Source: DATFXM01 sp035315885
GTDB lineage: Bacteria; Acidobacteriota; Blastocatellia; UBA7656
NCBI GenBank assembly: GCA_035315885.1
Contig: DATFXM010000030.1
Coordinates: 42,101 to 106,100 of the forward strand
Direction of reading: 5' to 3'
DNA: 64,000 nucleotides
Part shown: piece after piece, positions 17,414 to 25,189 of the stretch
How the letters are laid out: each line of letters starts with the position of its first letter
Numbering within the stretch: the first letter of the stretch is position 1
The notes under the pieces: model-generated
What the model saw: the letters and a program-made list of their open reading frames with translations, nothing else
Databases searched by the model: none
What the model was told of the DNA's origin: nothing
Made by a program: the position numbers and the translations under genes

Positions 17414-18370
17414 TTAGTTTGACCTCGAGTAGTAGCCGGTCCGAGTAAGAGCCTTCAGGCCGGGCTGCGTCATTTTTATAGTGATCTTATGAAAGCTGCG
17501 GCTTGAGGAAGCAGTCTGAAACTGGTAGCCGATTGAATACTGACTCCTCAATTCATCTTGCAGCTTGTTGAAGAATCCAGCTAGCTGGGTCTCACCGCCA
17601 TCAAGGTGAAACTGGCGTCCCCCGGTTGCGTCTGTAATGCGAGTGAGCACCGGCTTGCCCTGATGGTCGCGTCCGTTCAGCGAGTTATCACCCGGCAGCC
17701 GAATCGCATAGACGGTGACATTGTTCCTGACCGCGATCTCTATCGCCTGCTCGATGGAGGCTCGGCTGGTGGTATCGTCGCCGTCGGTTATCAGAACGAT
17801 GACGCGGCGGGCGTCTTCTGTGCCGGCCAACTTGTCTCGTGAAGTTTTGTAGATGGCGTCAAATACTGATGTCCCGCCGGCGGCGGTCAGCTTATTGACC
17901 GCGCTTGCCAGGATGTCGGCGTTGTCGGTGAAGTCCTGGACAAGATATACGCCCGAATCGAACGCCACGAGACACGCGGTATCTTTCCCTGGCCTGAGCA
18001 CTGAATTGATGAAATTGTGTACGACGGCTTGAGCGCGACTCATGACTTTTTGGACGCTGCGGCTTCTGTCGACGACAAGCGCCACGCGAAGCGGCTGGTC
18101 TGATTCCTGGCTGAAGTACGTGATGGGCTGTTCTTTACCGTCGTCGAGCACGGTGAAGTCACCCTTGGTGAGCCCGGAAACGAAATGTCCCTGCTCATCG
18201 CGAACCGACACACGGGTGTTGACCAGCGCGGTGTCAAATGTGATCGTCTCGTCATCCTTCTGCTCGACGCTGGCATTCTGTCGAGCTGGTCTGGGTTGTC
18301 GGGTGGCCTGGGCAACAGCCAGTTGCGTTGCAATCAGGGTTACACCGCAGATCAGGATTGCGCGTTTCAT
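17414..18370 (-). CDS. VWFA-related secreted protein, acidobacterial type
   Basis: A 318-residue secreted protein with a signal peptide (AILICGVTLIATQLAVAQA) and a von Willebrand factor type A domain. The MIDAS motif is visible as VVDRSRS, with the distal Thr and Asp in GGTSVFDA and ITDGDD. The layout matches the VWFA-related family expanded in Acidobacteriota. Such domains mediate metal-dependent protein contacts; the ligand is unknown. ATG 18370 is preferred because AGGTG lies about six bases upstream; an ATG at 18385 would spoil the signal peptide. It follows the second DUF4410 gene by 16 bp. Confidence 0.88.
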   Translation of the reverse strand: MKRAILICGVTLIATQLAVAQATRQPRPARQNASVEQKDDETITFDTALVNTRVSVRDEQGHFVSGLTKGDFTVLDDGKEQPITYFSQESDQPLRVALVVDRSRSVQKVMSRAQAVVHNFINSVLRPGKDTACLVAFDSGVYLVQDFTDNADILASAVNKLTAAGGTSVFDAIYKTSRDKLAGTEDARRVIVLITDGDDTTSRASIEQAIEIAVRNNVTVYAIRLPGDNSLNGRDHQGKPVLTRITDATGGRQFHLDGGETQLAGFFNKLQDELRSQYSIGYQFQTASSSRSFHKITIKMTQPGLKALTRTGYYSRSN

Positions 18371-18386
18371 ATAGCACCTGTCCATT

Positions 18387-19253
18387 TCATCTCACCGAAG
18401 CCGCGACGCGGCGAGTCACCTGGTCGACGAAGCCATCGGCTACGCCGCTCAAAGCGTCGCGCGGTGACAGAGGGCCGAGCAGGCTTGACCCACCCGACTT
18501 GCCGGAGACGATCTGTCTGCCGATTTCTTCGCCGGTGTCCTTGTCGTAGTAGCGTAGCCGAACCGTCAGGATGGACTTACCAAGGTCGAGGGGTAGCGCT
18601 TGTTTGATGCGATTCCCCTTAGCGTAATCCAGCACTTCGATCACTGCTACCAGCGTCAGGTCTGCATCCGGTTCGGCCTTTCGATCCGGAGTGAGTCGTA
18701 GCTTGTCTCGAGATTCCATGTCTGAAAAGCTGCCGATTGAAGAATCAAGAGTATCGTCCGGTGGGCTGACCGTGCGTTCAGAGTTCGCTTGGACTCGTTT
18801 CTCCGCCTGGCCTGCAGCCCCGGGCTTGTAACTATCAACAACCGTCACCGAATCAAAGATCTTTCGCTCTTCGAACTGAGACTTAAATTTGTCGAGCTGG
18901 TGATCTGCGACCTGTGATGTTAAGGCGTTTCCAACAAAGCTAACGGGCCCTACAATCTCGAGATGATGATAGTCGGCCAGGTTGCCTTTGAAGGGAATGA
19001 TTGTCGTGACTCGGAAGTCCCCTCCCATCACGACTGTCTTAATACTGACGATGCCGTTCTTCCCTTTGTAGTTCACCAGTTTCTCACGATTCTCTGTGGT
19101 AAGGCGGAAGCCCTCGGCGGGCGGCTGGGCAACTTCTGGTTTGGGCTGGTCCGATATGGATTGCGCCAGGCCGGTCACCGAGAAGCCGAGTATGAACAGA
19201 ATCGCGAAGGGCAAACTGTTCCGGGTCGTGTAGCGTCTTGCATTACTTGCCAT
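18387..19253 (-). CDS. DUF4410-like exported protein
   Basis: A 288-residue exported protein with a signal peptide (LPFAILFILGFSVTGLAQS). The C-terminal half (TLVAVIEVLDYAKGNRIKQA, LRYYDKDTGEEIGRQIVSG and the SGVADGFVDQVTRRV tail) resembles DUF4410 proteins, whose function is unknown. ATG 19253 is chosen so that the signal peptide begins properly; an upstream ATG at 19301 is possible. It overlaps the preceding gene, a paralogue, by 11 bp. Both may form an outer-membrane or periplasmic complex with the VWFA protein. Confidence 0.8.
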   Translation of the reverse strand: MASNARRYTTRNSLPFAILFILGFSVTGLAQSISDQPKPEVAQPPAEGFRLTTENREKLVNYKGKNGIVSIKTVVMGGDFRVTTIIPFKGNLADYHHLEIVGPVSFVGNALTSQVADHQLDKFKSQFEERKIFDSVTVVDSYKPGAAGQAEKRVQANSERTVSPPDDTLDSSIGSFSDMESRDKLRLTPDRKAEPDADLTLVAVIEVLDYAKGNRIKQALPLDLGKSILTVRLRYYDKDTGEEIGRQIVSGKSGGSSLLGPLSPRDALSGVADGFVDQVTRRVAASVR

Positions 19254-19911
19254 ATGCCAGCGCCTCCTTGGGTCCGTTGTCGTGACTCGTCGTGCTGCCA
19301 ACGAAGTGAGCTACCTCGTCCGCCGCTTTGACCACCATTCTTGGGACATTGCTGGTGACGCGCGTGTTCTCGACGGTGATATTCGTCTCCCCGAGCGTCC
19401 GCCCCGTCTGCTTGTCCCTGAGCGTGATGCGAAGAGTTAGCACTGCGTGGTTATTACCCTGCTCGATATATCGAAGCGCCGGTATTCCCGGGGTGTAGTC
19501 GTCTATGTATCCCTCTACGATGAGCTCTTGCGGGGCTCCAGCAGTGGCGACTTCAGAGGCGGACTGATTAACGGCGCTTTCTGAAGGATTCGGCGCTTCT
19601 ACGTGCGTGACGCGTTCAAAGCGATTGAGCGCTCGGGTTCGGTTTAGTATCTCAGTGTTCAATTGGGTGACCACCGTCTCGGGGATCTGATCGAGCATGA
19701 GATTCTCTAATGGACGGACCTCGACGCGGCGATAAGCGCGCAGATCTTCAGTAACCGGGGATATCTTGTAGGAGCGCGTCCTCAAGCCGTGGACCTCCCG
19801 AAAGATGCGCGAAGGTACGGAGTTGGCGACGCCGCGGACGGAACAGCCGTAGCTTACCGCTGCTACGCTTACGCCTAATGCACATATGATTGCTTTGCAA
19901 GTTAGTCTCAT
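19243..19911 (-). CDS. DUF4410-like lipoprotein
   Basis: A 222-residue lipoprotein: the signal IICALGVSVAAVSYGC ends at a lipobox Cys. The rest carries the same fold signals as its neighbour (LTLRITLRDKQTGRTLGETN and a C-terminal VVKAADEVAHFVG), fitting DUF4410. ATG 19911 has GGAGA five bases upstream and is preferred over ATG 19929. It is the first gene after sigma-54 promoter B, with an untranslated leader of about 115 bases. Confidence 0.8.
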   Translation of the reverse strand: MRLTCKAIICALGVSVAAVSYGCSVRGVANSVPSRIFREVHGLRTRSYKISPVTEDLRAYRRVEVRPLENLMLDQIPETVVTQLNTEILNRTRALNRFERVTHVEAPNPSESAVNQSASEVATAGAPQELIVEGYIDDYTPGIPALRYIEQGNNHAVLTLRITLRDKQTGRTLGETNITVENTRVTSNVPRMVVKAADEVAHFVGSTTSHDNGPKEALAYGK

Positions 19912-20038
19912 TGGTTCTCCAGCGCACATCTAATGGTTCTGGTTATTCTCCGGTTGGAGCGAGGAGGCCCACGTACGAGGTCGTCAATAGGTTAGTACGG
20001 AGTGTCGCACTGTCCTCTTCGCTCCGTGGATAACAAAG

Positions 20039-20053
20039 GCAAAGTGGAGGCCA
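20039..20053 (-). promoter_or_regulatory. Sigma-54 promoter B (-24/-12)
   Basis: The minus strand reads TGGCCTCCACTTTGC, with GG and GC spaced ten bases apart. It drives the DUF4410-DUF4410-VWFA-tonB unit. The sequence from the promoter to the palindrome is alignable with promoters A and C. Confidence 0.8.
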
Positions 20054-20100
20054 ATCTTAAGTTGCTGATATTAATCAGCCGGTGATCTTCGTTCGTGAAT

Positions 20101-20122
20101 TTCTTGCGAAGAGCCGCAAGAA
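20101..20122 (-). promoter_or_regulatory. Palindromic upstream activator site B
   Basis: TTCTTGCG-N6-CGCAAGAA, a perfect inverted repeat with 8-bp arms, centred about 72 bp from the -12 element of promoter B. It is the best copy of the three. Confidence 0.75.
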
Positions 20123-20234
20123 CCTTGCCTCTGGAATTGCGATAAGACGGTGAGTTACTCTCCGGAGTTCAAGCAAAACGCTGCTTCGCTGTGAATTTAT
20201 TAGGTGGAATGCGCTGTAGGCAAACAGGTTTGTG

Positions 20235-21926
20235 CTACGAGAGTCCAGCTCGACGCAGGATTTCCTGGAACCGTGGGTCATCGCGCAGCGGGTCGAGAAG
20301 CGGTTCAATTCTGAGTAGAGGCCCGAAGACGCCATAAGACTTGTCCAATTCGGCGAGCGCTTTTTCCTTTTCGCCGAGTGCAGTTAGAAACACGACGGCG
20401 TCGTATCGAGAAAGGTTGCCGAGCTGATCTTTCGCGGTCATCGCTCGCAGACATCCGTGCCAGCCATCCTTCGCAAGGCTATCTCGTATCAATGCTGCAC
20501 CTGAACGATCGCCCATTAGCTCTCGGTAGGTGGCGTAGCTATGCGCTGCGTCGACGTAATTCTGATTCGCCTGATAGTACTTCGTGAAACGCTGATAGGT
20601 GCCTGCGTATTCAGTATTCAGTTCGAGCGTCTTCTTAAGTTGAGCGATCGCGTCGCCGTACCGCCGCGCGTAAAAGAGACTTTCGGCATAGTCCAAATTG
20701 ATGACCAGTGACAGCGGATCGATCTCCAGTGCTTGCTGGAATTCAGCAAGCGACTCCTCGTTTCGCCCGAGGTAGAAGAGCAGAATGCCGTACCATTGGT
20801 GAGCAGTCGCGTAATTCGGGTTTAGTTCGATGGCTCGTTTGTATTCGCGCTCCGCTTCCGCGAAGTCACATTCGTGTGAGAAAACGTGTCCGAGAGTTGC
20901 GTGCGCCTCGGCTAAGTCGGGGTCCAGCGACAAGGCCTTCATCGCGGCCTCTCGCGCCGCCGGCATAGCTTCGCGCACCGGCCCGTTTCGATAGAATGGA
21001 AGCACCGCATACGTATCCGCGCGACCTGCGTAGGCCAATGCGTAGCTCGGGTCAAGCTCGATTGCTCGATTGAAATACTCGAGAGCTTTTTCCAGATCCT
21101 TCAATGTTCGCTTGTTCCAATAGAAGCGCCCTTTCAAATAGAGCTGGTAGGCTTCGGGATCTGTCGTGTACTTCTTCGACAACTTCTGCTCCTCGCCGCC
21201 CACGAGCTTCATTCGCAATTTGGTCAGGACGTCGTGAGCAATCTCGCTCTGCAAAGCCACGAGATCGGACTGCTTTCGAGTGTATTGCTCGCTCCAGATC
21301 ACGTTTTCTGTTCGTGCATCAGCCAGCTCCAGGCTGAGCGTCAACAAATCGCCGCGCACAGCTATGCGGCCGTTTAGGACCGCCTGGACGTTCAAGTCCC
21401 TGCCCACCGTACCCGGCGCCACATCCTGGCCTTTGTAGCGGAAGACCGACGATCGAGCCTTAACATTTGGAATCGGAAGCTGAGACAGGTTGGAGATCAG
21501 CATTTCCGTCATTCCGTCTGAAAGATAGTCGAGCTGCTGGTCAGCATTGACGTTGAGGAAGGGCAAAACGGCGAGCGAAGAGATGCCGGCCCTACCTTTC
21601 CCTGACAATAAGTAGTGAGCTAATCCAGTCAACGCAAGTGCAACGATCGCGGCAAGGACAGCTTTGCCGATCCTCTGCCTTAGCCGTCCGGCAACGAATG
21701 TTAAGATTCTGGCTTTAAATAGCTGGATCCGGCCCCATCGGCCGGTTTGCGCTCTTTCAGAGTTCTCAAGTACGGTGGTAGACGCCGTTGACCCTGGGCG
21801 TGGAAGAACGGCAGTTCTCATATCAGAGGCCGACTCGTCGACCACCACTAGCCGGGCGCCATCGATGCGACAAAAAGCGAGCGCGTCGTCTGTCTCAACG
21901 TGATCACATTGAGGACAGCTTTTCAT
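20235..21926 (-). CDS. Zinc-ribbon / TolB-like / TPR membrane protein
   Basis: 563 residues. The N-terminal zinc-ribbon-like motif is CPQCDHVETDDALAFC. One transmembrane helix follows (about residues 85-105), then a TolB/FlgO-type N-terminal domain (LAVLPFLNVNADQQLDYLSD to LRMKLVGG). The rest, about 260-530, is TPR repeats (ALEYFNRAIELDPSYALAYA, EYKRAIELNPNYATAHQWYG and more). Proteins of this layout are common in Acidobacteriota, often next to or fused with Ser/Thr kinases; here no kinase domain is present. It probably acts as a periplasm-facing scaffold. It follows a truncated paralogue by 97 bp in the promoter-C unit. Confidence 0.85.
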   Translation of the reverse strand: MKSCPQCDHVETDDALAFCRIDGARLVVVDESASDMRTAVLPRPGSTASTTVLENSERAQTGRWGRIQLFKARILTFVAGRLRQRIGKAVLAAIVALALTGLAHYLLSGKGRAGISSLAVLPFLNVNADQQLDYLSDGMTEMLISNLSQLPIPNVKARSSVFRYKGQDVAPGTVGRDLNVQAVLNGRIAVRGDLLTLSLELADARTENVIWSEQYTRKQSDLVALQSEIAHDVLTKLRMKLVGGEEQKLSKKYTTDPEAYQLYLKGRFYWNKRTLKDLEKALEYFNRAIELDPSYALAYAGRADTYAVLPFYRNGPVREAMPAAREAAMKALSLDPDLAEAHATLGHVFSHECDFAEAEREYKRAIELNPNYATAHQWYGILLFYLGRNEESLAEFQQALEIDPLSLVINLDYAESLFYARRYGDAIAQLKKTLELNTEYAGTYQRFTKYYQANQNYVDAAHSYATYRELMGDRSGAALIRDSLAKDGWHGCLRAMTAKDQLGNLSRYDAVVFLTALGEKEKALAELDKSYGVFGPLLRIEPLLDPLRDDPRFQEILRRAGLS

Positions 21927-22023
21927 AACAACTCACGATCGCTTTCAACGTGTGTCGACATTCAACGCATCGGCTTGTTCAAAGCTTCTGTCCAAAGTAA
22001 GGGGGCGGAGCCACCGGCTGACG

Positions 22024-22899
22024 TCAAGAACTAAGACCCGAAGCAACCCGCGGCGCCAGGGCGCCTAAGAGAATGTCATAGAACCGCCCTTTCAAATAAC
22101 GCCGGTAGACGTCCGCATTTGTCGTGTACTCGCTCAACAATCTCTGATCATCGGTGTTCGGCAGTTTCACGCGTAGTTTGGCGGCGACGTCGCCGGCAAT
22201 TTCGCTCTGCAGGGAAACAAGCTCACCTAGTTTGCGTCTGTATTGCTCGCTCCAGATCACGTTTTCCGTTAGCGCATCGGCCAGCTCCACACTGAGCGTC
22301 AAAATGTCGCCGCGCTGACTGATGTGTCCGTTTAAGATCGTCTGTACGTTTAACTCTGCAGCAACCGTACGTGGAGGAACATCCATGCCTTTGTAGCGAG
22401 ACACGGAGGAAATTGACTTTACGCTCAAATTCGGAAGCTGGGATAAACTTGTGATCAGCGTTTGGGTCATCCCGTCTGAGAGGTAGTTAAGCTGTTGGTC
22501 GTTATTGATACTAGTGAACGGCAAAACAGCCAGCGATTTATTGACCGAATTGCTCTTGAGAGAGAATGAGGAGTAAACCACTAGCAAGGCAATCAACGTG
22601 GCGATGGCTATCACGCGCACTCCGATCTTGTCCCTCTTCTTTTCCATAAAACTGCCTTCACTTGTTTTGCTGGACAACTTTGCTGAGCTCGTCGATGCGG
22701 CAGGTCGATCTAAGACCCGGTTCGATTCGACAGGCGGATCTAAGACTGTGGTCGATACGATGGCAGCGTGAGGTTGAAGGGCAACCGTTTCATCATCGAT
22801 AAGCGACTGGCTATCGAAAACGATTCGACCACCATCGGTGCGACAAAAAGCCAAGGAATCATCTGACGGGACACGTTTGCATTTAAGACAGCGTTTCAT
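22024..22899 (-). CDS. Truncated zinc-ribbon / TolB-like paralogue lacking TPRs
   Basis: 291 residues, paralogous along its length to the first half of the 20235-21926 protein: zinc ribbon CLKCKRVPSDDSLAFC, one transmembrane helix (VIAIATLIALLVVYSSFSL), and the TolB-like domain (LAVLPFTSINNDQQLNYLSD). It breaks off at the first TPR: both proteins read YLKGRFY, after which this one has about fifteen unrelated residues and stops. This looks like a C-terminal deletion, yet the remaining domains are intact, so it may be a functional short form. Its ATG lies one base after the stop of the 50-codon gene upstream. Confidence 0.75.
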   Translation of the reverse strand: MKRCLKCKRVPSDDSLAFCRTDGGRIVFDSQSLIDDETVALQPHAAIVSTTVLDPPVESNRVLDRPAASTSSAKLSSKTSEGSFMEKKRDKIGVRVIAIATLIALLVVYSSFSLKSNSVNKSLAVLPFTSINNDQQLNYLSDGMTQTLITSLSQLPNLSVKSISSVSRYKGMDVPPRTVAAELNVQTILNGHISQRGDILTLSVELADALTENVIWSEQYRRKLGELVSLQSEIAGDVAAKLRVKLPNTDDQRLLSEYTTNADVYRRYLKGRFYDILLGALAPRVASGLSS

Positions 22900-22900
22900 A

Positions 22901-23053
22901 TCAACTCGTTTCGCTAGAGCCTCGGGTGACGGAGATTGGCCCTGAAGGGAGGATCAGTTTGCGACCGCCGCAAGTCCCTCGTACTGACAAGAGAGTCATC
23001 AACGCTATCGCGAACAGACATCCCGGAAAGAAAGTTTTCGATTGGCTGATCAT
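22901..23053 (-). CDS. Small secreted peptide at the head of the promoter-C unit
   Basis: A 50-residue frame: a short polar N-terminus, a hydrophobic stretch (CLFAIALMTLLSVRGTCGG) and a polar tail. This looks like a signal peptide or small lipoprotein. The ribosome site is very strong (AAAAGGAGGTGA, about five bases before the ATG). The ATG falls about 30 bases after the transcription start predicted from sigma-54 promoter C. The stop lies one base before the ATG of the next gene, so the two are likely coupled. No family recognised; it could also act as a leader peptide. Confidence 0.6.
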   Translation of the reverse strand: MISQSKTFFPGCLFAIALMTLLSVRGTCGGRKLILPSGPISVTRGSSETS

Positions 23054-23093
23054 CGCCTCACCTCCTTTTGAGCACGCAGCCGCGAATTGTGAG

Positions 23094-23108
23094 GCAACGC
23101 GAGGACCA
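23094..23108 (-). promoter_or_regulatory. Sigma-54 promoter C (-24/-12)
   Basis: The minus strand reads TGGTCCTCGCGTTGC, with GG and GC ten bases apart. Transcription would start near 23082, just ahead of the Shine-Dalgarno of the 50-codon gene. Confidence 0.78.
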
Positions 23109-23154
23109 TCCTAAGTTTTTGATTCTTAGTTGGGACGCTCTCGTGTTCGCAAAT

Positions 23155-23176
23155 TTCTTGCGAATGTCCGCGAGAA
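23155..23176 (-). promoter_or_regulatory. Palindromic upstream activator site C
   Basis: On the plus strand, TTCTTGCG-N6-CGCGAGAA (one mismatch in 8-bp arms), centred about 71 bp from the -12 element of promoter C. It lies between the promoter and the second sigma-54 activator gene, whose product is a good candidate to bind it. Confidence 0.72.
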
Positions 23177-23256
23177 CGTTGCCTTTGTATCCAGTTGATC
23201 GGTTGCGTCTGAGGGAGGGGAGACGATCTGCGGGGCAAGGTAAATTACATCAACGT

Positions 23257-24405
23257 CTACGCTGCGCTGAATGATGCGCGAGCGGGCCAGTCGACGACTT
23301 GATGCTTGAAGCGTCGCTTGTCGATTTTCAACATTTTGATTTTTGATTCTAATGTAGAGGAAGGGATGCCAAGCAGCGAGGCTGCACCGAACGGCCCGGA
23401 TACTCGCCCCTTGCTTTCGACAAGGGCTGCTTCGATGGCGTCTTTCTGTTGAGTCGCGAACGAGCGTTGCGAACGCATCTCCGCTCCCGCTGCCGCGGCA
23501 GCAGCGGCACGCGCCCTCGACGGTCGTGCGGAGAGCCATTGCTCATCGATGTACAACGACTCCGAGTCGGAGACGATTACCGCTCGTTCCACGAGATTCT
23601 GCAGCTCTCGCACGTTGCCAGGCCAGCCGTACGACTGCAGCAGGCTCAAAGCCTTCTTGCTGATCATGTTGATTCTTTTCCCGGCCCTCGCGGCGATGCG
23701 GTGAGTGAAGTACTCGACAAGAAGCGGAATGTCCTCCAAACGTTCGCGCAGCGGAGGCATTTCCAGCGGAAACACGTTCAGGCGGTAATACAGATCAGAT
23801 CGGAACGTCTTCTCCTCGATGGCAGCTTCCAGGTCCCGGTTGGTCGCGGCAATCACTCGAACGTTCACGCGTATTGGGCGATTACCGCCAACGCGCTCGA
23901 ACTCACGCTCTTGAAGGACTCGTAACAGCGTCACCTGGATCTCCGCGGGAAGCTCGCCGATCTCATCAAGGAAGATCGTCCCGCCGTCCGCCAATTCGAA
24001 GCGGCCTTGTCGGCGCTGCATCGCACCGGTAAACGCGCCCTTCTCGTGGCCGAAGAGCTCCGAGGCGATGAGCGACGGAGGGATCGCAGCGCAGTTGACG
24101 CTTATAAAAGGTCCATTACATCGTCGTGATCGCTTGTGGATCGCTCGTGCGACGATCTCCTTGCCGGTCCCGGTCTCACCAGTGATCAACACGGTCGAAT
24201 CTGTTGGAGCGACTTGGGACACTTCCGATAGTACCGATCGTAAGGACGCCGAGATGCCGACGATTCCTTCGAACATTGAAGAACTGTCCGGCTGGTCACC
24301 GAAGACGATGTTGTCTTGAAGTTCGATGTCCCGGTCTATGACATCGTAAGTTGTGCGTTCAATCGGTTCCTGAACCCGGCGATGATCAGCAAAATAATTG
24401 CTCAT
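23257..24405 (-). CDS. Sigma-54-dependent transcriptional activator without receiver domain
   Basis: A 382-residue enhancer-binding protein: about 45 non-conserved residues, an AAA+ core with GETGTGKE, GAFTGA (123-128), IFLDEIGEL and the VRVIAATNRDL sensor, an Ala-rich linker (SRARAAAAAAAGAE), then a Fis-like helix-turn-helix (GAASLLGIPSSTLESKIKML). It lacks receiver, GAF and PAS domains, like its paralogue at 13087-14181. The gene ends about 80 bp upstream of activator site C and is oriented the same way, so it is probably the activator of the three sigma-54 promoters. AAAGGAG precedes its ATG. Confidence 0.92.
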   Translation of the reverse strand: MSNYFADHRRVQEPIERTTYDVIDRDIELQDNIVFGDQPDSSSMFEGIVGISASLRSVLSEVSQVAPTDSTVLITGETGTGKEIVARAIHKRSRRCNGPFISVNCAAIPPSLIASELFGHEKGAFTGAMQRRQGRFELADGGTIFLDEIGELPAEIQVTLLRVLQEREFERVGGNRPIRVNVRVIAATNRDLEAAIEEKTFRSDLYYRLNVFPLEMPPLRERLEDIPLLVEYFTHRIAARAGKRINMISKKALSLLQSYGWPGNVRELQNLVERAVIVSDSESLYIDEQWLSARPSRARAAAAAAAGAEMRSQRSFATQQKDAIEAALVESKGRVSGPFGAASLLGIPSSTLESKIKMLKIDKRRFKHQVVDWPARASFSAA

Positions 24406-24555
24406 CGAACTCTGCTCCTTTCTTGTCTTGTGGCCACAGTTTGCTCCAATTCCGTTTTTGACGAAACCCTAGATAGTGCGAATAGAACATCCCTCGAACG
24501 TGTTAAGCGCAACCTCCCCCCTTGCAATCACTAACAGTTTCAAGCCTTTGATGGC

Positions 24556-24613
24556 TGCGACAAAGTCGCACCGCGAACTATATGCGAACTATATGCGATG
24601 GCTTCACTGTTAG
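24556..24613. repeat. Hairpins and tandem repeat upstream of activator gene
   Basis: TGCGAC-AAA-GTCGCA (24556-24570) is a perfect hairpin. It is followed by the 11-bp tandem repeat GCGAACTATAT (24573-24583 and 24584-24594). An outer inverted pair, CTAACAGT (24531-24538) and ACTGTTAG (24606-24613), encloses both. It lies between doxX and the activator gene and may be a terminator for doxX-side transcription or a control region; function unknown. Confidence 0.4.
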
Positions 24614-25059
24614 AGGGATGAGAGATTCAGGGGTGGGTTCTTGTCCTTACGTGGAGGGACGACTGTAACGCGCCTTCCAAACAACTTCGCATCTACTGAG
24701 TATGCGCCGGGCCCAAGCAGGGCGAGCGACACCGCTACGAATATTGTGTAGAGGTGGATGAGATTGCCCGAGTTGAAGGCGATCAACAGATTTGCTGCGG
24801 CAGCCACGCCCACAATCGAGGCCAGAAAGGGCGTCAAGAAGCCGACAAATAAGGAAAGGGAGATCAGACAGATTACGAGCGCTAGCACGAGCAGCACTGG
24901 GTTTGAAGAGACGCCGTGCCGGTTTGCCAGGTTCATCAGGAAGGCCGCCGCAACCAGGATACGTAGAAGCAACAGGGCGACCCCTGGTCCCCCGTGAGGA
25001 AACATCGAATACAATCGCTGCACGAGTTGAGCGTAGCTACTTTCTTTTGGGTGGAACAC
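24610..25059 (-). CDS. DoxX-family membrane protein
   Basis: A 149-residue protein with four predicted helices (LLLLRILVAAAFLMNLA, LLVLALVICLISLSLFVGF, FLASIVGVAAAANLLIAF and LYTIFVAVSLALLGPG). The GPGAYSVD segment in the last helix is typical of DoxX/DoxD-like proteins. These are small membrane proteins linked to redox or oxidative-stress roles; substrate unknown. It stands alone between the activator gene and the TonB-dependent receptor. Confidence 0.8.
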   Translation of the reverse strand: MFHPKESSYAQLVQRLYSMFPHGGPGVALLLLRILVAAAFLMNLANRHGVSSNPVLLVLALVICLISLSLFVGFLTPFLASIVGVAAAANLLIAFNSGNLIHLYTIFVAVSLALLGPGAYSVDAKLFGRRVTVVPPRKDKNPPLNLSSL

Positions 25060-25189
25060 CCGAAATCAGGCTATGGTTCAGTACCTCTTTAGAGGGATTT
25101 GCGGTTGCGTTTGCGAAGCATTCGCCCAGGAAAACGAACCGGCGAAGTGGCGTTCTCAACTCCTCAAGCAGCCTTAAACTCAAGCAACC

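Noticed and set aside
20108..20131. A second GG-N10-GC match (AGGCAAGGTTCTTGCGG) overlapping site B, also found at A and C
   Set aside because: It spans the palindrome, lacks a good TGGC start and lies too far from the genes; the downstream TGGC-N8-TTGC match fits better. It could still be a weak alternative.
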